From Methylobacterium sp. Leaf123 (GTDB lineage Bacteria; Pseudomonadota; Alphaproteobacteria; Rhizobiales; Beijerinckiaceae), in contig NZ_LMNS01000012.1 in assembly GCF_001423405.1 (NCBI RefSeq), positions 295,210 to 359,209 of the forward strand: a DNA stretch of 64,000 bases, given 5' to 3'. Below, piece by piece: positions 20,402 to 30,065 of this stretch. Under the pieces are notes generated by a model, which saw only the letters and a list, made by a program, of their open reading frames with translations, was not told the origin of the DNA and ran no database searches. The first letter of the stretch is position 1. The number at the start of each line of letters is the position of its first letter. Both the position numbers and the translations under genes were made by a program.

Positions 20402-20426
20402 AACCGGAGCGGGCGTGCGATGTTCC
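20402..20426 (-). promoter_or_regulatory. EcfG-like (general stress) promoter for the DUF4142 gene
   Basis: On the minus strand GGAAC (20422-20426), a 16-base spacer, then GGTT (20402-20405), 38 bases before the DUF4142 ATG. It lies in the 84-base gap after the GCS2 gene and matches the EcfG consensus GGAAC-N16/17-CGTT except for the first -10 base. Confidence 0.5.
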
Positions 20427-20448
20427 TGGCGGGGCCGGAGGCGCGCCG

Positions 20449-21576
20449 TCATGTCTCGCAGTTCGCGGTCTCGCGGGCGAGCCAGTCGATGACGCAGGAC
20501 AGCGCCTTGCGCTCGCTGCCGCCCGCGGCCAGCGACGCCTCGTAGGCCCGGATCTGCCCGTCGGCGCTGGAGCCGCATTCGGTGATGGTGAGGGCGTGGG
20601 CGACCTGGGCGTTGCAGCCCAGAGCCGCGGCATCCTCCGCCACGAGGTCGAGCAGGCGTTCGACGAGGCGGCGCACCGGCACCGCCTCCTCCGCCGCCTC
20701 ATCGATCAGGGCGGCGTGAACGCCCTCGCGCTGCGCCCGCCACAGGTTCTCCATGACGAAGCCGCGCGAGGCGCCCGTGGGCCGCGCGTTCAGCTCCGGC
20801 CGGCGCACGCAGAGCCGCACGAGGCACCGGTAGAGCGCGGCGATGGCCAGCGTGTCCTTGAGCCGGGTGCAACTGTCGGCGACCCGCAATTCGAGGGTCG
20901 GGTAGCGGATCGACGGGCGGATGTGCCACCAGAAATAGGTCGCGTCCTCGACCGCACCCGCCCGCGTCATCACCCGCACGTAGCGCTCGAAATCGTCGGC
21001 CCCGTCGAACAGCTCCGGCAAGCCGGTGCGCGGCAGCTCGGCATAGGCCCGCAGGCGATAGCCGGCGAGCCCGGTGCGGTGCCGCTCGTAGAAGGGCGAG
21101 GAGGTGGAGAGCGCGAGCAGCACCGGCAGGAACGGCATCAGCCGGTTGATGAGGTCGATGCGCTGGTCCGGCTCGGGCACCTCGACATGGACATGTAGGC
21201 CGCTGACGATGGAGCGCCGCCCCACCATCTGCAGCGTCTCGATCATCTTGCGGTAGCGGACCTTGGCGGTCTCGCGCTGGTCGGTCCAGATCGCGGTCGG
21301 GTGGGTGCCGGCGGCGAAGACCTTCAGGCCGTGCTCGCGGCCGATGGCGCACAGGCCGGTGCGGAGCTTGGCCAGCGTCTCGTGGGTCTCATCGAAGCTC
21401 GCCGAGGGCTTGGAGCAGATCTCGGCCTGGCTCTCGAGCATCTCGCGCTCGACGCCCTCCAGGCGGCTGCGCGCCGCCTTGTGGAAGGCCGAGACCGATT
21501 CGCTGGGCGCCGCCCGGGTGCGGCTGCTGGCCAGGAACAGCTCTTCCTCGATCCCGAACCGGTACGCGTGTGCCAT
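20449..21576 (-). CDS. Carboxylate-amine ligase, GCS2/YbdK family
   Basis: The 375-residue product belongs to the glutamate-cysteine ligase 2 family (E. coli YbdK type): YRFGIEEELFLAS at the start, GLHVHVEVPEPDQRIDLINRL, STSSPFYERHRTGLAGYRL, WWHIRPSIRYPTLELRVADSC and a C-terminal RAQREG motif. These enzymes join glutamate to cysteine or other amines with ATP, though physiological roles vary. The ATG at 21576 gives the standard start and has GGAAGG upstream; the frame extends to 21642 without support. Confidence 0.88.
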   Translation of the reverse strand: MAHAYRFGIEEELFLASSRTRAAPSESVSAFHKAARSRLEGVEREMLESQAEICSKPSASFDETHETLAKLRTGLCAIGREHGLKVFAAGTHPTAIWTDQRETAKVRYRKMIETLQMVGRRSIVSGLHVHVEVPEPDQRIDLINRLMPFLPVLLALSTSSPFYERHRTGLAGYRLRAYAELPRTGLPELFDGADDFERYVRVMTRAGAVEDATYFWWHIRPSIRYPTLELRVADSCTRLKDTLAIAALYRCLVRLCVRRPELNARPTGASRGFVMENLWRAQREGVHAALIDEAAEEAVPVRRLVERLLDLVAEDAAALGCNAQVAHALTITECGSSADGQIRAYEASLAAGGSERKALSCVIDWLARETANCET

Positions 21577-21676
21577 CGCTCGTCCCACCTTCCGGGCTCG
21601 ACCCGGTCCGGAAGGAAGCAAGTGCGGGCCCAAACGGTTCAAGCGTTCAGGTGCCTCACAAAACGCTCGGGCACCG

Positions 21677-21709
21677 CCCCATTAGCCTTCGGGCTGACGG
21701 GGCGGCGGC
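21677..21709. terminator. Possible terminator hairpin after the lipoprotein gene
   Basis: CCGCCCCATTAGCC and GGGCTGACGGGGCGG pair with G-U allowances around a short loop (about 21677-21709). It lies 18 bases past the lipoprotein stop codon on the minus strand; the next T run (GTTTTG) is about ten bases further on. Confidence 0.4.
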
Positions 21710-21726
21710 CATTTTATGAGAGACAC

Positions 21727-22098
21727 TTACCGGACAATACGATCGAGGCGGTTGTTGACGAAGAAGTACAGCTCCTTGGCGCCGGGCTCGGTGTAGAGCA
21801 CCTGCACCTCGCGGCCGGAACGGCCCTCGCCGACCAGCACGTCGGTCGGCGGACGGCCCTTGAGCCGCACGAGGTCGCATTCGCCGATCCCGGTCTCGAT
21901 GGCGGCGGCCGTGCCCGGCGCCGGGCCGGTGCAGGCGCCATTACCGTCGAGCACGGGGCCGAACGCGGCAGCCGGCGCCGTCGGGATGGCGGGCAGTACC
22001 GCGCTCGGTGGCGGGGGGGGCGGGATCGGCTCGCGGCGTTCCCCGGTGTTGCAACCCGCCAGCAACAGGACGGGCAGTAGTCCCAAAACAATCCTCAA
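21727..22098 (-). CDS. Small lipoprotein of unknown function
   Basis: The 123-residue product has a lipoprotein signal (MRIVLGLLPVLLLAGC) with the lipidated Cys at position 16, then a proline-rich linker and a small domain with two further Cys (GACTGP, GECDLVRL) and the motif EVQVLYTEPGAKELYFFVNNRL. It resembles small outer-membrane lipoproteins of alphaproteobacteria; I cannot name a family. The start is a TTG overlapping the S10 peptidase stop codon (TTGA), which implies translational coupling with that gene. Confidence 0.78.
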   Translation of the reverse strand: MRIVLGLLPVLLLAGCNTGERREPIPPPPPPSAVLPAIPTAPAAAFGPVLDGNGACTGPAPGTAAAIETGIGECDLVRLKGRPPTDVLVGEGRSGREVQVLYTEPGAKELYFFVNNRLDRIVR

Positions 22099-23750
22099 GG
22101 CGTCGGTCTCTTCTCCGGCATGGTCGCGCCCGACGCGCTGCCACCCTTCGCGCTCCCGTCGGAGCGGGTCTCCAGCGCTCGGGCGAACAGGTCGGCGGCA
22201 TCGTCGTGGAAGGCGTTGCGTGAATCCGGCCGCGTGTAGAACATGTGGCCGCCGGGATAAACCGAGAGCTTGAGGCGGTCCGGCGAGCCGTAGACCGGCA
22301 TCTGATCCAGCAGCATCTTCGAGGTGAAGTAGGGCGTCACGAGATCAGTGAAGCCGTGGGCGACGAGCACCCGCATCCGCCCGTCAAGAGCCAGCGCGTC
22401 CTTCAGGGCGCCCATGGCTTCCGGGGCCGAGCGGCCCGAGCCCCAGGTCCAGCCGCGGTTGACCGCGCCGTTGAGCAATTCGTAGCGCATGTTCTCGACG
22501 CGCCAGTTCAAACGGCCCTGATAGAGCTGCACCATGGCGGTGGTGAGCGGCGCCTGCAGCGCATCGAGCACCGGATCCTCGAAGCCCGATTGCGGGGCGG
22601 TCGGGTCCGGGTCCCAGCCGGTCACGCCGGTGTCGTAGGCCGAGGCGACGCGGCCGGCGTCGCGCCCGATCTCGCGCTGGTAGCTATGGGCGGTGAGCCG
22701 CCCGGCCTGACGCCGGACGGTCTCCGGATCGAGGCCGGTCAAGGCGGAGACCTTCTCGGCGAGCCGCGCCACCGCCTCGCGGTCGGACGGGCCTTTCAGG
22801 AGATCGGTGAGATAGGCGCCGGACGCGTAGGCTTCGGCCTCCTTCATGAGTTCGCGGCTCGGCGTCGTGCCCGCGCGCTCCAGCGCCGCGGCGGCAAACG
22901 AGGGGAGTTTGGTGACAAACCCCCACGGCGTGGTGCGGGGCGGCTGCAGCCACGCGAAGTCGAGCACGGGGGAGAGCAGCACGAGGCCCGAGAGGCCGAC
23001 GCCGACATCCTGCTGCAGCTTCTGCGCGATCAGCGGCCCCCGGAAGCCGCCATAGCTTTCGCCGACGAAGAACTTCGGCGAGGCGAGGCGGTCGTTCTGG
23101 CGCAGATAGCGGGCGATGGCCGCGGCGAGCACCGAGGCATCCGCATCGACGCTCCAGTACTTCTTGCCATCGCCATCCGCCGCACGGCTGTAGCCGGTGC
23201 CGACGGGATCGATGAAGACGAGATCGGTGAAGTCGAGCCAGGTCGCCGGGTTTGGCTGAAGCGCGATCGTCTGCGACGGGCTGATCGAGGCGCCGTCGGT
23301 CGGCAGGCGCCAGGGGCCGATCGCGCCGATATTGAGGTAGGCCGAGGCCGCGCCCGGCCCGCCATTGACGCCGAAGGTGATCGGCCGAGCGGCGGCCTCC
23401 TCCGGCTTGCCCGCCTTGGTATAGGCGATGAAGGCGATCTCGGATTGAAGCTTGCCCTCCTCGTCCACCAAAGCGAGGCTTCCGGCCGTGGCGGTGAAGG
23501 CGAGCGCCCGGCCGTTCGGACCGTCGATGCTGTGCTCGGTGGTCGCGTCCGGCGGCAGGCGGCGGCCTTCGGGCGCCTTGCGCGGCTGGCCCTGCCCCGC
23601 TCCCTTCCCCCGCGTTGGGCCGGGCCCGTCGCCCTGGGCCGGGCCGTGCTGGGCCAGCACCGGCATCGGCCCCAATCCCACGGCGAGGAAGAGGAATCCG
23701 GCAAGGCAGAGCCGGGCCGTTCCGGCACGGAGGGAGAAGGCTTGCGTCAT
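22095..23750 (-). CDS. Exported S10-family serine carboxypeptidase
   Basis: The 551-residue product has a signal peptide (1-34, ending PVLAQ), a basic, Gly/Pro-rich linker (about 35-68) and an alpha/beta-hydrolase S10 domain. The oxyanion-type GVNGGPGAASAY lies at 127-138, nucleophile Ser232 is in FVGESYGGFRG, and the distal His is in YPGGHMFYT near the C-terminus with an Asp in DLVTPYF upstream. It should remove C-terminal residues from peptides in the periplasm or outside. The ATG at 23750 is chosen to place the signal peptide at the N-terminus. The downstream lipoprotein gene overlaps it by four bases. Confidence 0.9.
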   Translation of the reverse strand: MTQAFSLRAGTARLCLAGFLFLAVGLGPMPVLAQHGPAQGDGPGPTRGKGAGQGQPRKAPEGRRLPPDATTEHSIDGPNGRALAFTATAGSLALVDEEGKLQSEIAFIAYTKAGKPEEAAARPITFGVNGGPGAASAYLNIGAIGPWRLPTDGASISPSQTIALQPNPATWLDFTDLVFIDPVGTGYSRAADGDGKKYWSVDADASVLAAAIARYLRQNDRLASPKFFVGESYGGFRGPLIAQKLQQDVGVGLSGLVLLSPVLDFAWLQPPRTTPWGFVTKLPSFAAAALERAGTTPSRELMKEAEAYASGAYLTDLLKGPSDREAVARLAEKVSALTGLDPETVRRQAGRLTAHSYQREIGRDAGRVASAYDTGVTGWDPDPTAPQSGFEDPVLDALQAPLTTAMVQLYQGRLNWRVENMRYELLNGAVNRGWTWGSGRSAPEAMGALKDALALDGRMRVLVAHGFTDLVTPYFTSKMLLDQMPVYGSPDRLKLSVYPGGHMFYTRPDSRNAFHDDAADLFARALETRSDGSAKGGSASGATMPEKRPTP

Positions 23751-23809
23751 CGGTCTCTCGCGATCCTTAGGCCGTTGGTCGCACCCCGCCATCGGACGGT
23801 GCGCGGGTC

Positions 23810-24262
23810 TCACGCCTTCTTGGTCCAGCGCCCGCCCTCGTCCTGCTGCCAGTAGGCGATGGCGTGGCCGGCAGCCTTGGCGCCGCGCCATTGCTCACGG
23901 GCATGGAGCAGCGCGTCGGTGTCGGTGCCGTCGAACAGGATGCAGATCCGCTGGTAGCTCTCCGCATCCTCCGGCAGTTCCGCGCCCTCGACGAGGAAGC
24001 GGATCGAGGCGCCGTTGGGGTTGGTCTCGCGCAGGGTCAGCACCACGGGCTGCGTTGCCGCGTCCGTGTCACGGTCGGTGCCGTGGGGCAGGAAGCTCTC
24101 GTCGGTATAGGTCCAGAGGCCGTCGTCGAGCGCCTGAAGGCGCTCCTCGCTCACCGCCTGGATGGCCGCCTGCCAGCCGCGCTCCAGCGACTTCTCGACG
24201 AGGCTGGGCAGCACCTTTTCGAGGGGCTGGCGCTGGAGGTGGTAGAACAGGATCTCGGTCAC
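23810..24262 (-). CDS. holC: DNA polymerase III chi subunit HolC
   Basis: The 150-residue product matches the chi subunit: TEILFYHLQRQPLEKVLPSL at the start, KSLERGWQAAIQ, LDDGLWTYTDESFLPHG, and the C-terminal CILFDGTDTDALLHAREQW. Chi links the clamp loader to single-strand binding protein at the fork. The GTG at 24262 gives the family's normal length; no good ribosome-binding site is seen, and the longer upstream frame is unconserved. It ends 59 bases before the S10 peptidase gene begins on the same strand, but functional linkage is unlikely. Confidence 0.92.
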   Translation of the reverse strand: MTEILFYHLQRQPLEKVLPSLVEKSLERGWQAAIQAVSEERLQALDDGLWTYTDESFLPHGTDRDTDAATQPVVLTLRETNPNGASIRFLVEGAELPEDAESYQRICILFDGTDTDALLHAREQWRGAKAAGHAIAYWQQDEGGRWTKKA

Positions 24263-24410
24263 GGCATCAAACCATATAGGATCCGGCGACGCTTCGGCAG
24301 GGCGGACGCAGCGTCGCGGCCTCGATCGCCCGGGCGGCGTATCGGTTCTGAACAATGCTTTCCGCGGACGGGTTCGCCCCTGACAAACGATATCAGGGAA
24401 GGAAACAGCC

Positions 24411-24722
24411 ATGCCGCGTAAAACGACGTCCAGGACGATTTCGTTTGCGGTCGCACTGATCCTCGCTCTTCCGGGGGCCGCCCTTGCCCAAGGCGGCGGT
24501 GGCGGCGGAAGCACCGAGACCAACACGAGGAGTGCGCCCGGCAGCAGCATGCAACGCTCGGGCGGCGCCACGACCGACGGGTCGTCCGGGACGATCGCTC
24601 CCGGCGGTCCGGGGAATGCCATGCGCGGCCCGGCTGGAGCCGGGGCCGGCAACGCACCGGGCGGCACCATGGGCGGCGGCGCGGGCAGTGCCGGCGGCGG
24701 CAACAGCGCCGCGGGCCGCTGA
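24411..24722 (+). CDS. Gly-rich exported protein, copy 1
   Basis: The 103-residue product has a signal peptide (about 1-26, ending ALAQ) and a mature part that is almost only Gly, Ser, Ala, Asn, Thr and Pro: a G6 run, then GSSMQRSGGATTDG and GNAPGGTMGGGAGSAGGGN. No fold or catalytic motif is visible; it is likely intrinsically disordered and may act in the envelope or be secreted. AGGGAAGGA precedes the ATG. The paralogue at 24909 shares leader DNA and C-terminus. Function unknown. Confidence 0.72.
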   Translation: MPRKTTSRTISFAVALILALPGAALAQGGGGGGSTETNTRSAPGSSMQRSGGATTDGSSGTIAPGGPGNAMRGPAGAGAGNAPGGTMGGGAGSAGGGNSAAGR

Positions 24723-24908
24723 GCGACGCGCAGACGACGACGAGAGGAGCGGGAGCCGAATAGAAGGGTTCGCGCGCCTTCAGGCAGGGCGGACGCAGCG
24801 TCGCCGCTGTTCCGCCCGGATCCGGTTGGGAGACGACGGATCGGTTCTGAACCATGCCCCGAGCGGTGCGTTCGCGTTCCACGACCGATATCAGGGAAGG
24901 AACGAGCC

Positions 24909-25190
24909 ATGCCGACCAAAATCCTCGCTCTGGCCGCCGCGCTGACCCTCGCCGTGTCCGGGGCGGCTTTCGCCCAGTCGAGCACCGGCAAGGGCGGCAC
25001 CGGGGGCACCACGGACAGTGCCAGCCCCGTGCGGAACAACACCGGCAACAGCATGCGGCCGACGAACGGCAGTCCCGCGGGCGCAACCACCGGCTCGACC
25101 GGCACCATGGCCCCCGGCAACGCGCCGGGCGGCACCATGGGTGGCGGCGCGGGCAGCGCCGGCGGCGGCAACAGCGCCGCGGGCCGCTAA
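24909..25190 (+). CDS. Gly-rich exported protein, copy 2
   Basis: The 93-residue product has a signal peptide (about 1-22, ending GAAFAQ) and a Gly/Ser/Thr/Asn-rich mature part. Its last 24 residues equal those of the 24411 product, while the signal peptide and middle differ, so it is an old tandem duplicate under some constraint at the C-terminus. The leader repeats the GATATCAGGGAAGGAA ribosome-binding block of copy 1. A strong terminator follows at 25211-25239. Function unknown. Confidence 0.74.
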   Translation: MPTKILALAAALTLAVSGAAFAQSSTGKGGTGGTTDSASPVRNNTGNSMRPTNGSPAGATTGSTGTMAPGNAPGGTMGGGAGSAGGGNSAAGR

Positions 25191-25210
25191 CGCGAGCCGG
25201 AGCGCAAGTG

Positions 25211-25239
25211 AAGGGGCCGGAGCCGATCCGGCCCCTTTT
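25211..25239 (+). terminator. Intrinsic terminator after the Gly-rich genes
   Basis: AAGGGGCCGG (25211-25220) pairs perfectly with CCGGCCCCTT (25228-25237) over a seven-base loop, giving a TTTT run on the plus strand. It lies between convergent genes and may also stop the minus-strand operon ending at 25252. Confidence 0.88.
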
Positions 25240-25251
25240 CCGTGTCCGGTC

Positions 25252-26415
25252 TCAGCCCGGTTCGATCAGGTGCGGCACGAACAGCGCGCCGTCCCCGGTG
25301 ATCGGGCCATCGGATTCGCGGATGCAGAGACCGGCCGGCGCATCCCCGACGATCCAGGCGCCGAGGAGCGGGCGGCGGCCGTCGAAGCACGGCAGTGCGG
25401 CCAGACCCTGCCGGATGAAGCCGTCCGCTCCGTAGGGCCCATCCGCCCCGGCGATGCGGGCCCCTTCGGAGAAGATTTCGACATTGGCGCCCTCCCGCGA
25501 GAGCAGCGGCTTGCGGACATAGGCGCCGCCCAGGCTCGCACAGGCGGGATCGCCCTCGAAGAAGGCCGGCAGCAGGTTCGGATGGCCGGGCTCGCGCGCC
25601 CAGAGATGGGCGAGCAGGCCCTTGTTGGAGAGCACCATCTTCCAGGGCGGCTCGAGGAAGCGCGTCGGCGCGGCCGCGACCGCCGAACCGAACGCGTCCT
25701 GGAACGCCCATTCCCAAGGGTAGAGCTTGAACAGGGCAGCGAAGGGCCGCTCGTCCGGCCCGCAAAAGGCGCCGTCCGCCCGCAGGCCGATCTGAGCGAG
25801 GTCGAGCAGGATGGTTTCGCAGCCGGCCTGGACCGCGCAATCCTGAAGGTAGCCAGCGGTGCCGAGGTCTTCGGGCCCGCTCGTATCGGCGGCGAAGGCG
25901 AACAGACCGGGCGGCGCGATCTCGGCGAGCCGCGCAATCAGCCGCTCGTGGAGCGCGTTGAACTGGTCGCTGCCTGCGGGCAGGCGCCCGTCCTTCAGCC
26001 CCTGTTCGAGCCAGAGCCACTGGAACACGGCAGTCTCGTAGAGGGCGGTCGGCGTGTCGGCGTTGTATTCGAGGAGCTTGGCCGGCCCCGTCCCGCCATA
26101 GGAGAAATCGAGGCGTCCGTAGAGGCTCGGATCGCGTCGGCGCCAGCTTGCCCGCACCGTGTCCCAGACCGGTTCGGGGATGGCGAGCGAGGCGAGGATG
26201 CGCTCATCCGTCACTGCCTGGGCCGCGAAGTCGAGGCAGAGCGCGTGCAACTCGCCGCTCGGTCCCTCGATGTCGTCCTCGATCTCGGCGAGCGTGAAGG
26301 CGTAGGCGTGGCTCTCGTCCCAATAGGGTTCGCCGTCGATGGTGTGGAAGGCAAAGCCCGCGTCCCGCGCGATGGACCGCCAGCCGGGCCGCTCTCCGCA
26401 AGCGATGCGGCGCAT
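25252..26415 (-). CDS. Glutathionylspermidine synthase-like ATP-grasp protein (YgiC/YjfC family)
   Basis: The 387-residue product has the preATP-grasp/ATP-grasp synthetase layout of the C-terminal half of glutathionylspermidine synthase: YWDESHAYAF, RLDFSYGGTGPAKLLEYNADTPT, LFKLYPWEWAF, LSNKGLLAHLW and GGAYVRKPLLSREGANVEI. It lacks the N-terminal amidase half. E. coli YgiC and YjfC are of this type and do not make glutathionylspermidine, so the substrate is unknown. The ATG overlaps the stop of the upstream DUF1190 gene (TGATG). It is the last gene of a DUF350-DUF1190-synthetase operon. Confidence 0.9.
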   Translation of the reverse strand: MRRIACGERPGWRSIARDAGFAFHTIDGEPYWDESHAYAFTLAEIEDDIEGPSGELHALCLDFAAQAVTDERILASLAIPEPVWDTVRASWRRRDPSLYGRLDFSYGGTGPAKLLEYNADTPTALYETAVFQWLWLEQGLKDGRLPAGSDQFNALHERLIARLAEIAPPGLFAFAADTSGPEDLGTAGYLQDCAVQAGCETILLDLAQIGLRADGAFCGPDERPFAALFKLYPWEWAFQDAFGSAVAAAPTRFLEPPWKMVLSNKGLLAHLWAREPGHPNLLPAFFEGDPACASLGGAYVRKPLLSREGANVEIFSEGARIAGADGPYGADGFIRQGLAALPCFDGRRPLLGAWIVGDAPAGLCIRESDGPITGDGALFVPHLIEPG

Positions 26416-27059
26416 CAGCTTCCGCCGAAGGAGGAGAAGCCGCGCCCGCTATTGCCGAAGCCGCCGAACTTCGTCGCCTGCGCAGACCCGGATTTGAGGG
26501 TGCCCGAAGACGCGTGGGCTCCCGAACCCGTGGTGATGCGTCCGCCCGATCCCGTGCAATAGGCGCCGTGATGGCCGTTCTCGCCGCTGCTGTGGTCGTA
26601 GACCGGCTCGGGCGTCACGCCGTCGGCGGCCGTCCGCCCGAGCAGGTAGCCGGCCATGCGCGGAACGAAGCGCATCGGGTCGGGCAGATCCACCGTTCCG
26701 TCGGTCTCGCAATGGTTGCTGCCGTGATGCTGCTCGCAACGCGGCAGCGACTCGTAATGCGGGGCCGAGGACGGATAGGCGGCGCGGGCGACGTTATAGG
26801 CGCTCAGGCAATCGTCGGCGGTTCGGATCGCATCGGCGGCACAGGCGGTCACGTCCGGGTAGACCAGCACGTCCCGGCCCGGAACCGTCCGGTCGAGGCT
26901 GCCGAGGCTCAGCGCGGCGAGGCCCGCGCCGGCCACCAGCACCGTCGAAACCGTCTGCGAGCGCTTGGTTGCCGCGCGGTCGGGAGGGGTGACGGCCGGC
27001 TTGGATCGGCCCGTCGGGCGGTGGCCGAAGCCTCGCGCTGTCTCGCGCTCGTCCGCCAC
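26415..27059 (-). CDS. DUF1190-family membrane-associated protein (YgiB/YjfM-like)
   Basis: The 214-residue product has a basic N-terminus, one hydrophobic segment (about 36-56, VSTVLVAGAGLAALSLGSL), the cysteine-containing VTACAADAIRTADDCLSAYNVA region, YESLPRCEQHHG, and a Gly/Ser/Phe-rich C-terminus ending FSSFGGS, as in YgiB. The tail is characteristic of DUF1190. A GTG start at 27059 is used; it lies four bases after the DUF350 stop. Position between DUF350 and the synthetase gene matches E. coli yjfL-yjfM-yjfC. Confidence 0.83.
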   Translation of the reverse strand: MADERETARGFGHRPTGRSKPAVTPPDRAATKRSQTVSTVLVAGAGLAALSLGSLDRTVPGRDVLVYPDVTACAADAIRTADDCLSAYNVARAAYPSSAPHYESLPRCEQHHGSNHCETDGTVDLPDPMRFVPRMAGYLLGRTAADGVTPEPVYDHSSGENGHHGAYCTGSGGRITTGSGAHASSGTLKSGSAQATKFGGFGNSGRGFSSFGGS

Positions 27060-27063
27060 GGCC

Positions 27064-27462
27064 TCAGTAGCTCATGCAGGCGGCGTTCACGAGGCCACCC
27101 GCCAGGGAGGCGGCCCCCAGCAGCAGGGCGGGCGCGGTCTCGCCCTCGTCGATCCGCCGCGACAGGTTCGGCAGCAGCGGTCGCATCAGCCAGTAGATCG
27201 CCACCTGCACTACGAGGGCGACGAGCCCCCAGACGATGCAGTCGAGGAGCGAGCCGGCGTAGCGCACCGCCGCCGAGAGCGGGATCGAGTAGCCGAGCAG
27301 GCTGCCACCGAGGGCCAGGGACGCGGCGAGGTTGCCCTCGCGCACCAGTGCGATCTCCCGATGCGCCGTCGCGGTGAGGTAGGTCACGAGGTAGAGGGCG
27401 GTGAGCCCGAGGGAGACGGCGAAGTAGGCAAGAAAGGCCGGAAGGCCCGAGATCGTCGTCAA
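27064..27462 (-). CDS. DUF350-family membrane protein (YjfL-like)
   Basis: The 132-residue product has four predicted membrane segments (about 10-28, 45-65, 70-92 and 108-130) and the DUF350 features EIALVREGNLAASLALGGSLLGYSIPL and GLVALVVQVAIYWLMRPLLP. The start is a TTG at 27462 with AGGGGA about seven bases upstream. It is the first gene of the three-gene operon and begins 17 bases after the pyrG stop codon, so it may be read through from pyrG. Function unknown. Confidence 0.85.
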   Translation of the reverse strand: MTTISGLPAFLAYFAVSLGLTALYLVTYLTATAHREIALVREGNLAASLALGGSLLGYSIPLSAAVRYAGSLLDCIVWGLVALVVQVAIYWLMRPLLPNLSRRIDEGETAPALLLGAASLAGGLVNAACMSY

Positions 27463-27479
27463 CCGTGCTTCCCCTTACG

Positions 27480-29204
<1,725 letters not shown>

Positions 29205-29293
29205 TCATGCCGTTGAGGAATTCGTCTTTCCCATCCCAGCGGCCGATGCACCGGCCGCAAGGCTCTTATCCGTCAATGATGCGGCTCGGCCGC

Positions 29294-29776
29294 TCAGCGC
29301 GATTGCGGCGCGTCCGGCGTCGCCGGTGCGACCGGCGGCGTGCTCGGAGCAGCAGGAGCAGGAGCAGGAGCCGGGGTCGCCGGCTGGGCCGGTGCGTCGG
29401 TCGGCACAGAGGCCGGCTGGCCGCCCTGGTTCGGGCTGCCGCTGCGCAGGGTGTCGAGCAGGTTGTCGGCGTTCACCGGCTTCTGGGTCTGCTGCGTCTG
29501 GCCCTGCGGCGTCCCGGCCTCGTCGAGGATCGAGCGGGGCGCGGCGCTGCGGTGGGCCATGATCGCCAGGGCGATGCTGGTGGTGAAGAACAGGGCGGCC
29601 AGGATCGCGGTCGCGCGGGTCAGCGCGTTCGCCTGGCCACGGCCGGTCATGAAGCCGGAGACGCCGCCGCCCCCGCCACCGCCGAGCCCGAGCCCGCCCT
29701 CCGAGCGCTGCAGCAGCACCACGGCGATGAGCGCCAGCACGATGATGAGGTGGACGACGATAAGGACGGTCTGCAT
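29294..29776 (-). CDS. secG: Preprotein translocase subunit SecG
   Basis: Accessory subunit of the SecYEG channel. The 160-residue product has two membrane segments (about 3-20 and 57-75) flanking the conserved LLQRSEGGLGLGG ... FMTGRGQANALTRAT loop typical of SecG. The C-terminal 80 residues are a Pro/Ala/Gln-rich tail (for example PATPAPAPAPAAPST), longer than in E. coli and of low complexity. Order secG-pyrG, with tpiA nearby, is common in alphaproteobacteria. Confidence 0.95.
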   Translation of the reverse strand: MQTVLIVVHLIIVLALIAVVLLQRSEGGLGLGGGGGGGVSGFMTGRGQANALTRATAILAALFFTTSIALAIMAHRSAAPRSILDEAGTPQGQTQQTQKPVNADNLLDTLRSGSPNQGGQPASVPTDAPAQPATPAPAPAPAAPSTPPVAPATPDAPQSR

Positions 29777-30065
29777 AGCGATTCCGGTGCCCGCTCGCGC
29801 GGACGCTGTCGGTGTGCCGGACTAAAGGTCGCGCGCAAAAGCAGCGCGCCCGCGTATCCGCTGCACGAAGTGGGGGCTCCTACACCGTTTGCCCATCCGC
29901 GCCAACCGGCCTTCAAGCAAGCGGGCGGGACAAACGCCTCGCGCGCGGCCCGCACGAAGGAGGAGCCGCGCATCGGGAAACGCTCCTCGCCTGCATGGAG
30001 ACGGTGCCTGGGAAAATCGCCGCAGGAGCATGGTCATCGGGCCACGGCCCGTGCGAGGAGTCGGA

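Larger units (their letters stand above)
24296..25190 (+). repeat. Tandem duplication of a Gly-rich gene with its leader
   Basis: Two copies of a unit of about 490 bases lie head to tail. GGCAGGGCGGACGCAGCGTC occurs at 24296 and 24783, ATCGGTTCTGAAC at 24341 and 24840, GATATCAGGGAAGGAA just before each ATG, and the last 24 codons of both genes are identical in protein. The 5' parts of the genes have diverged more than the leaders and 3' ends. Confidence 0.85.
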
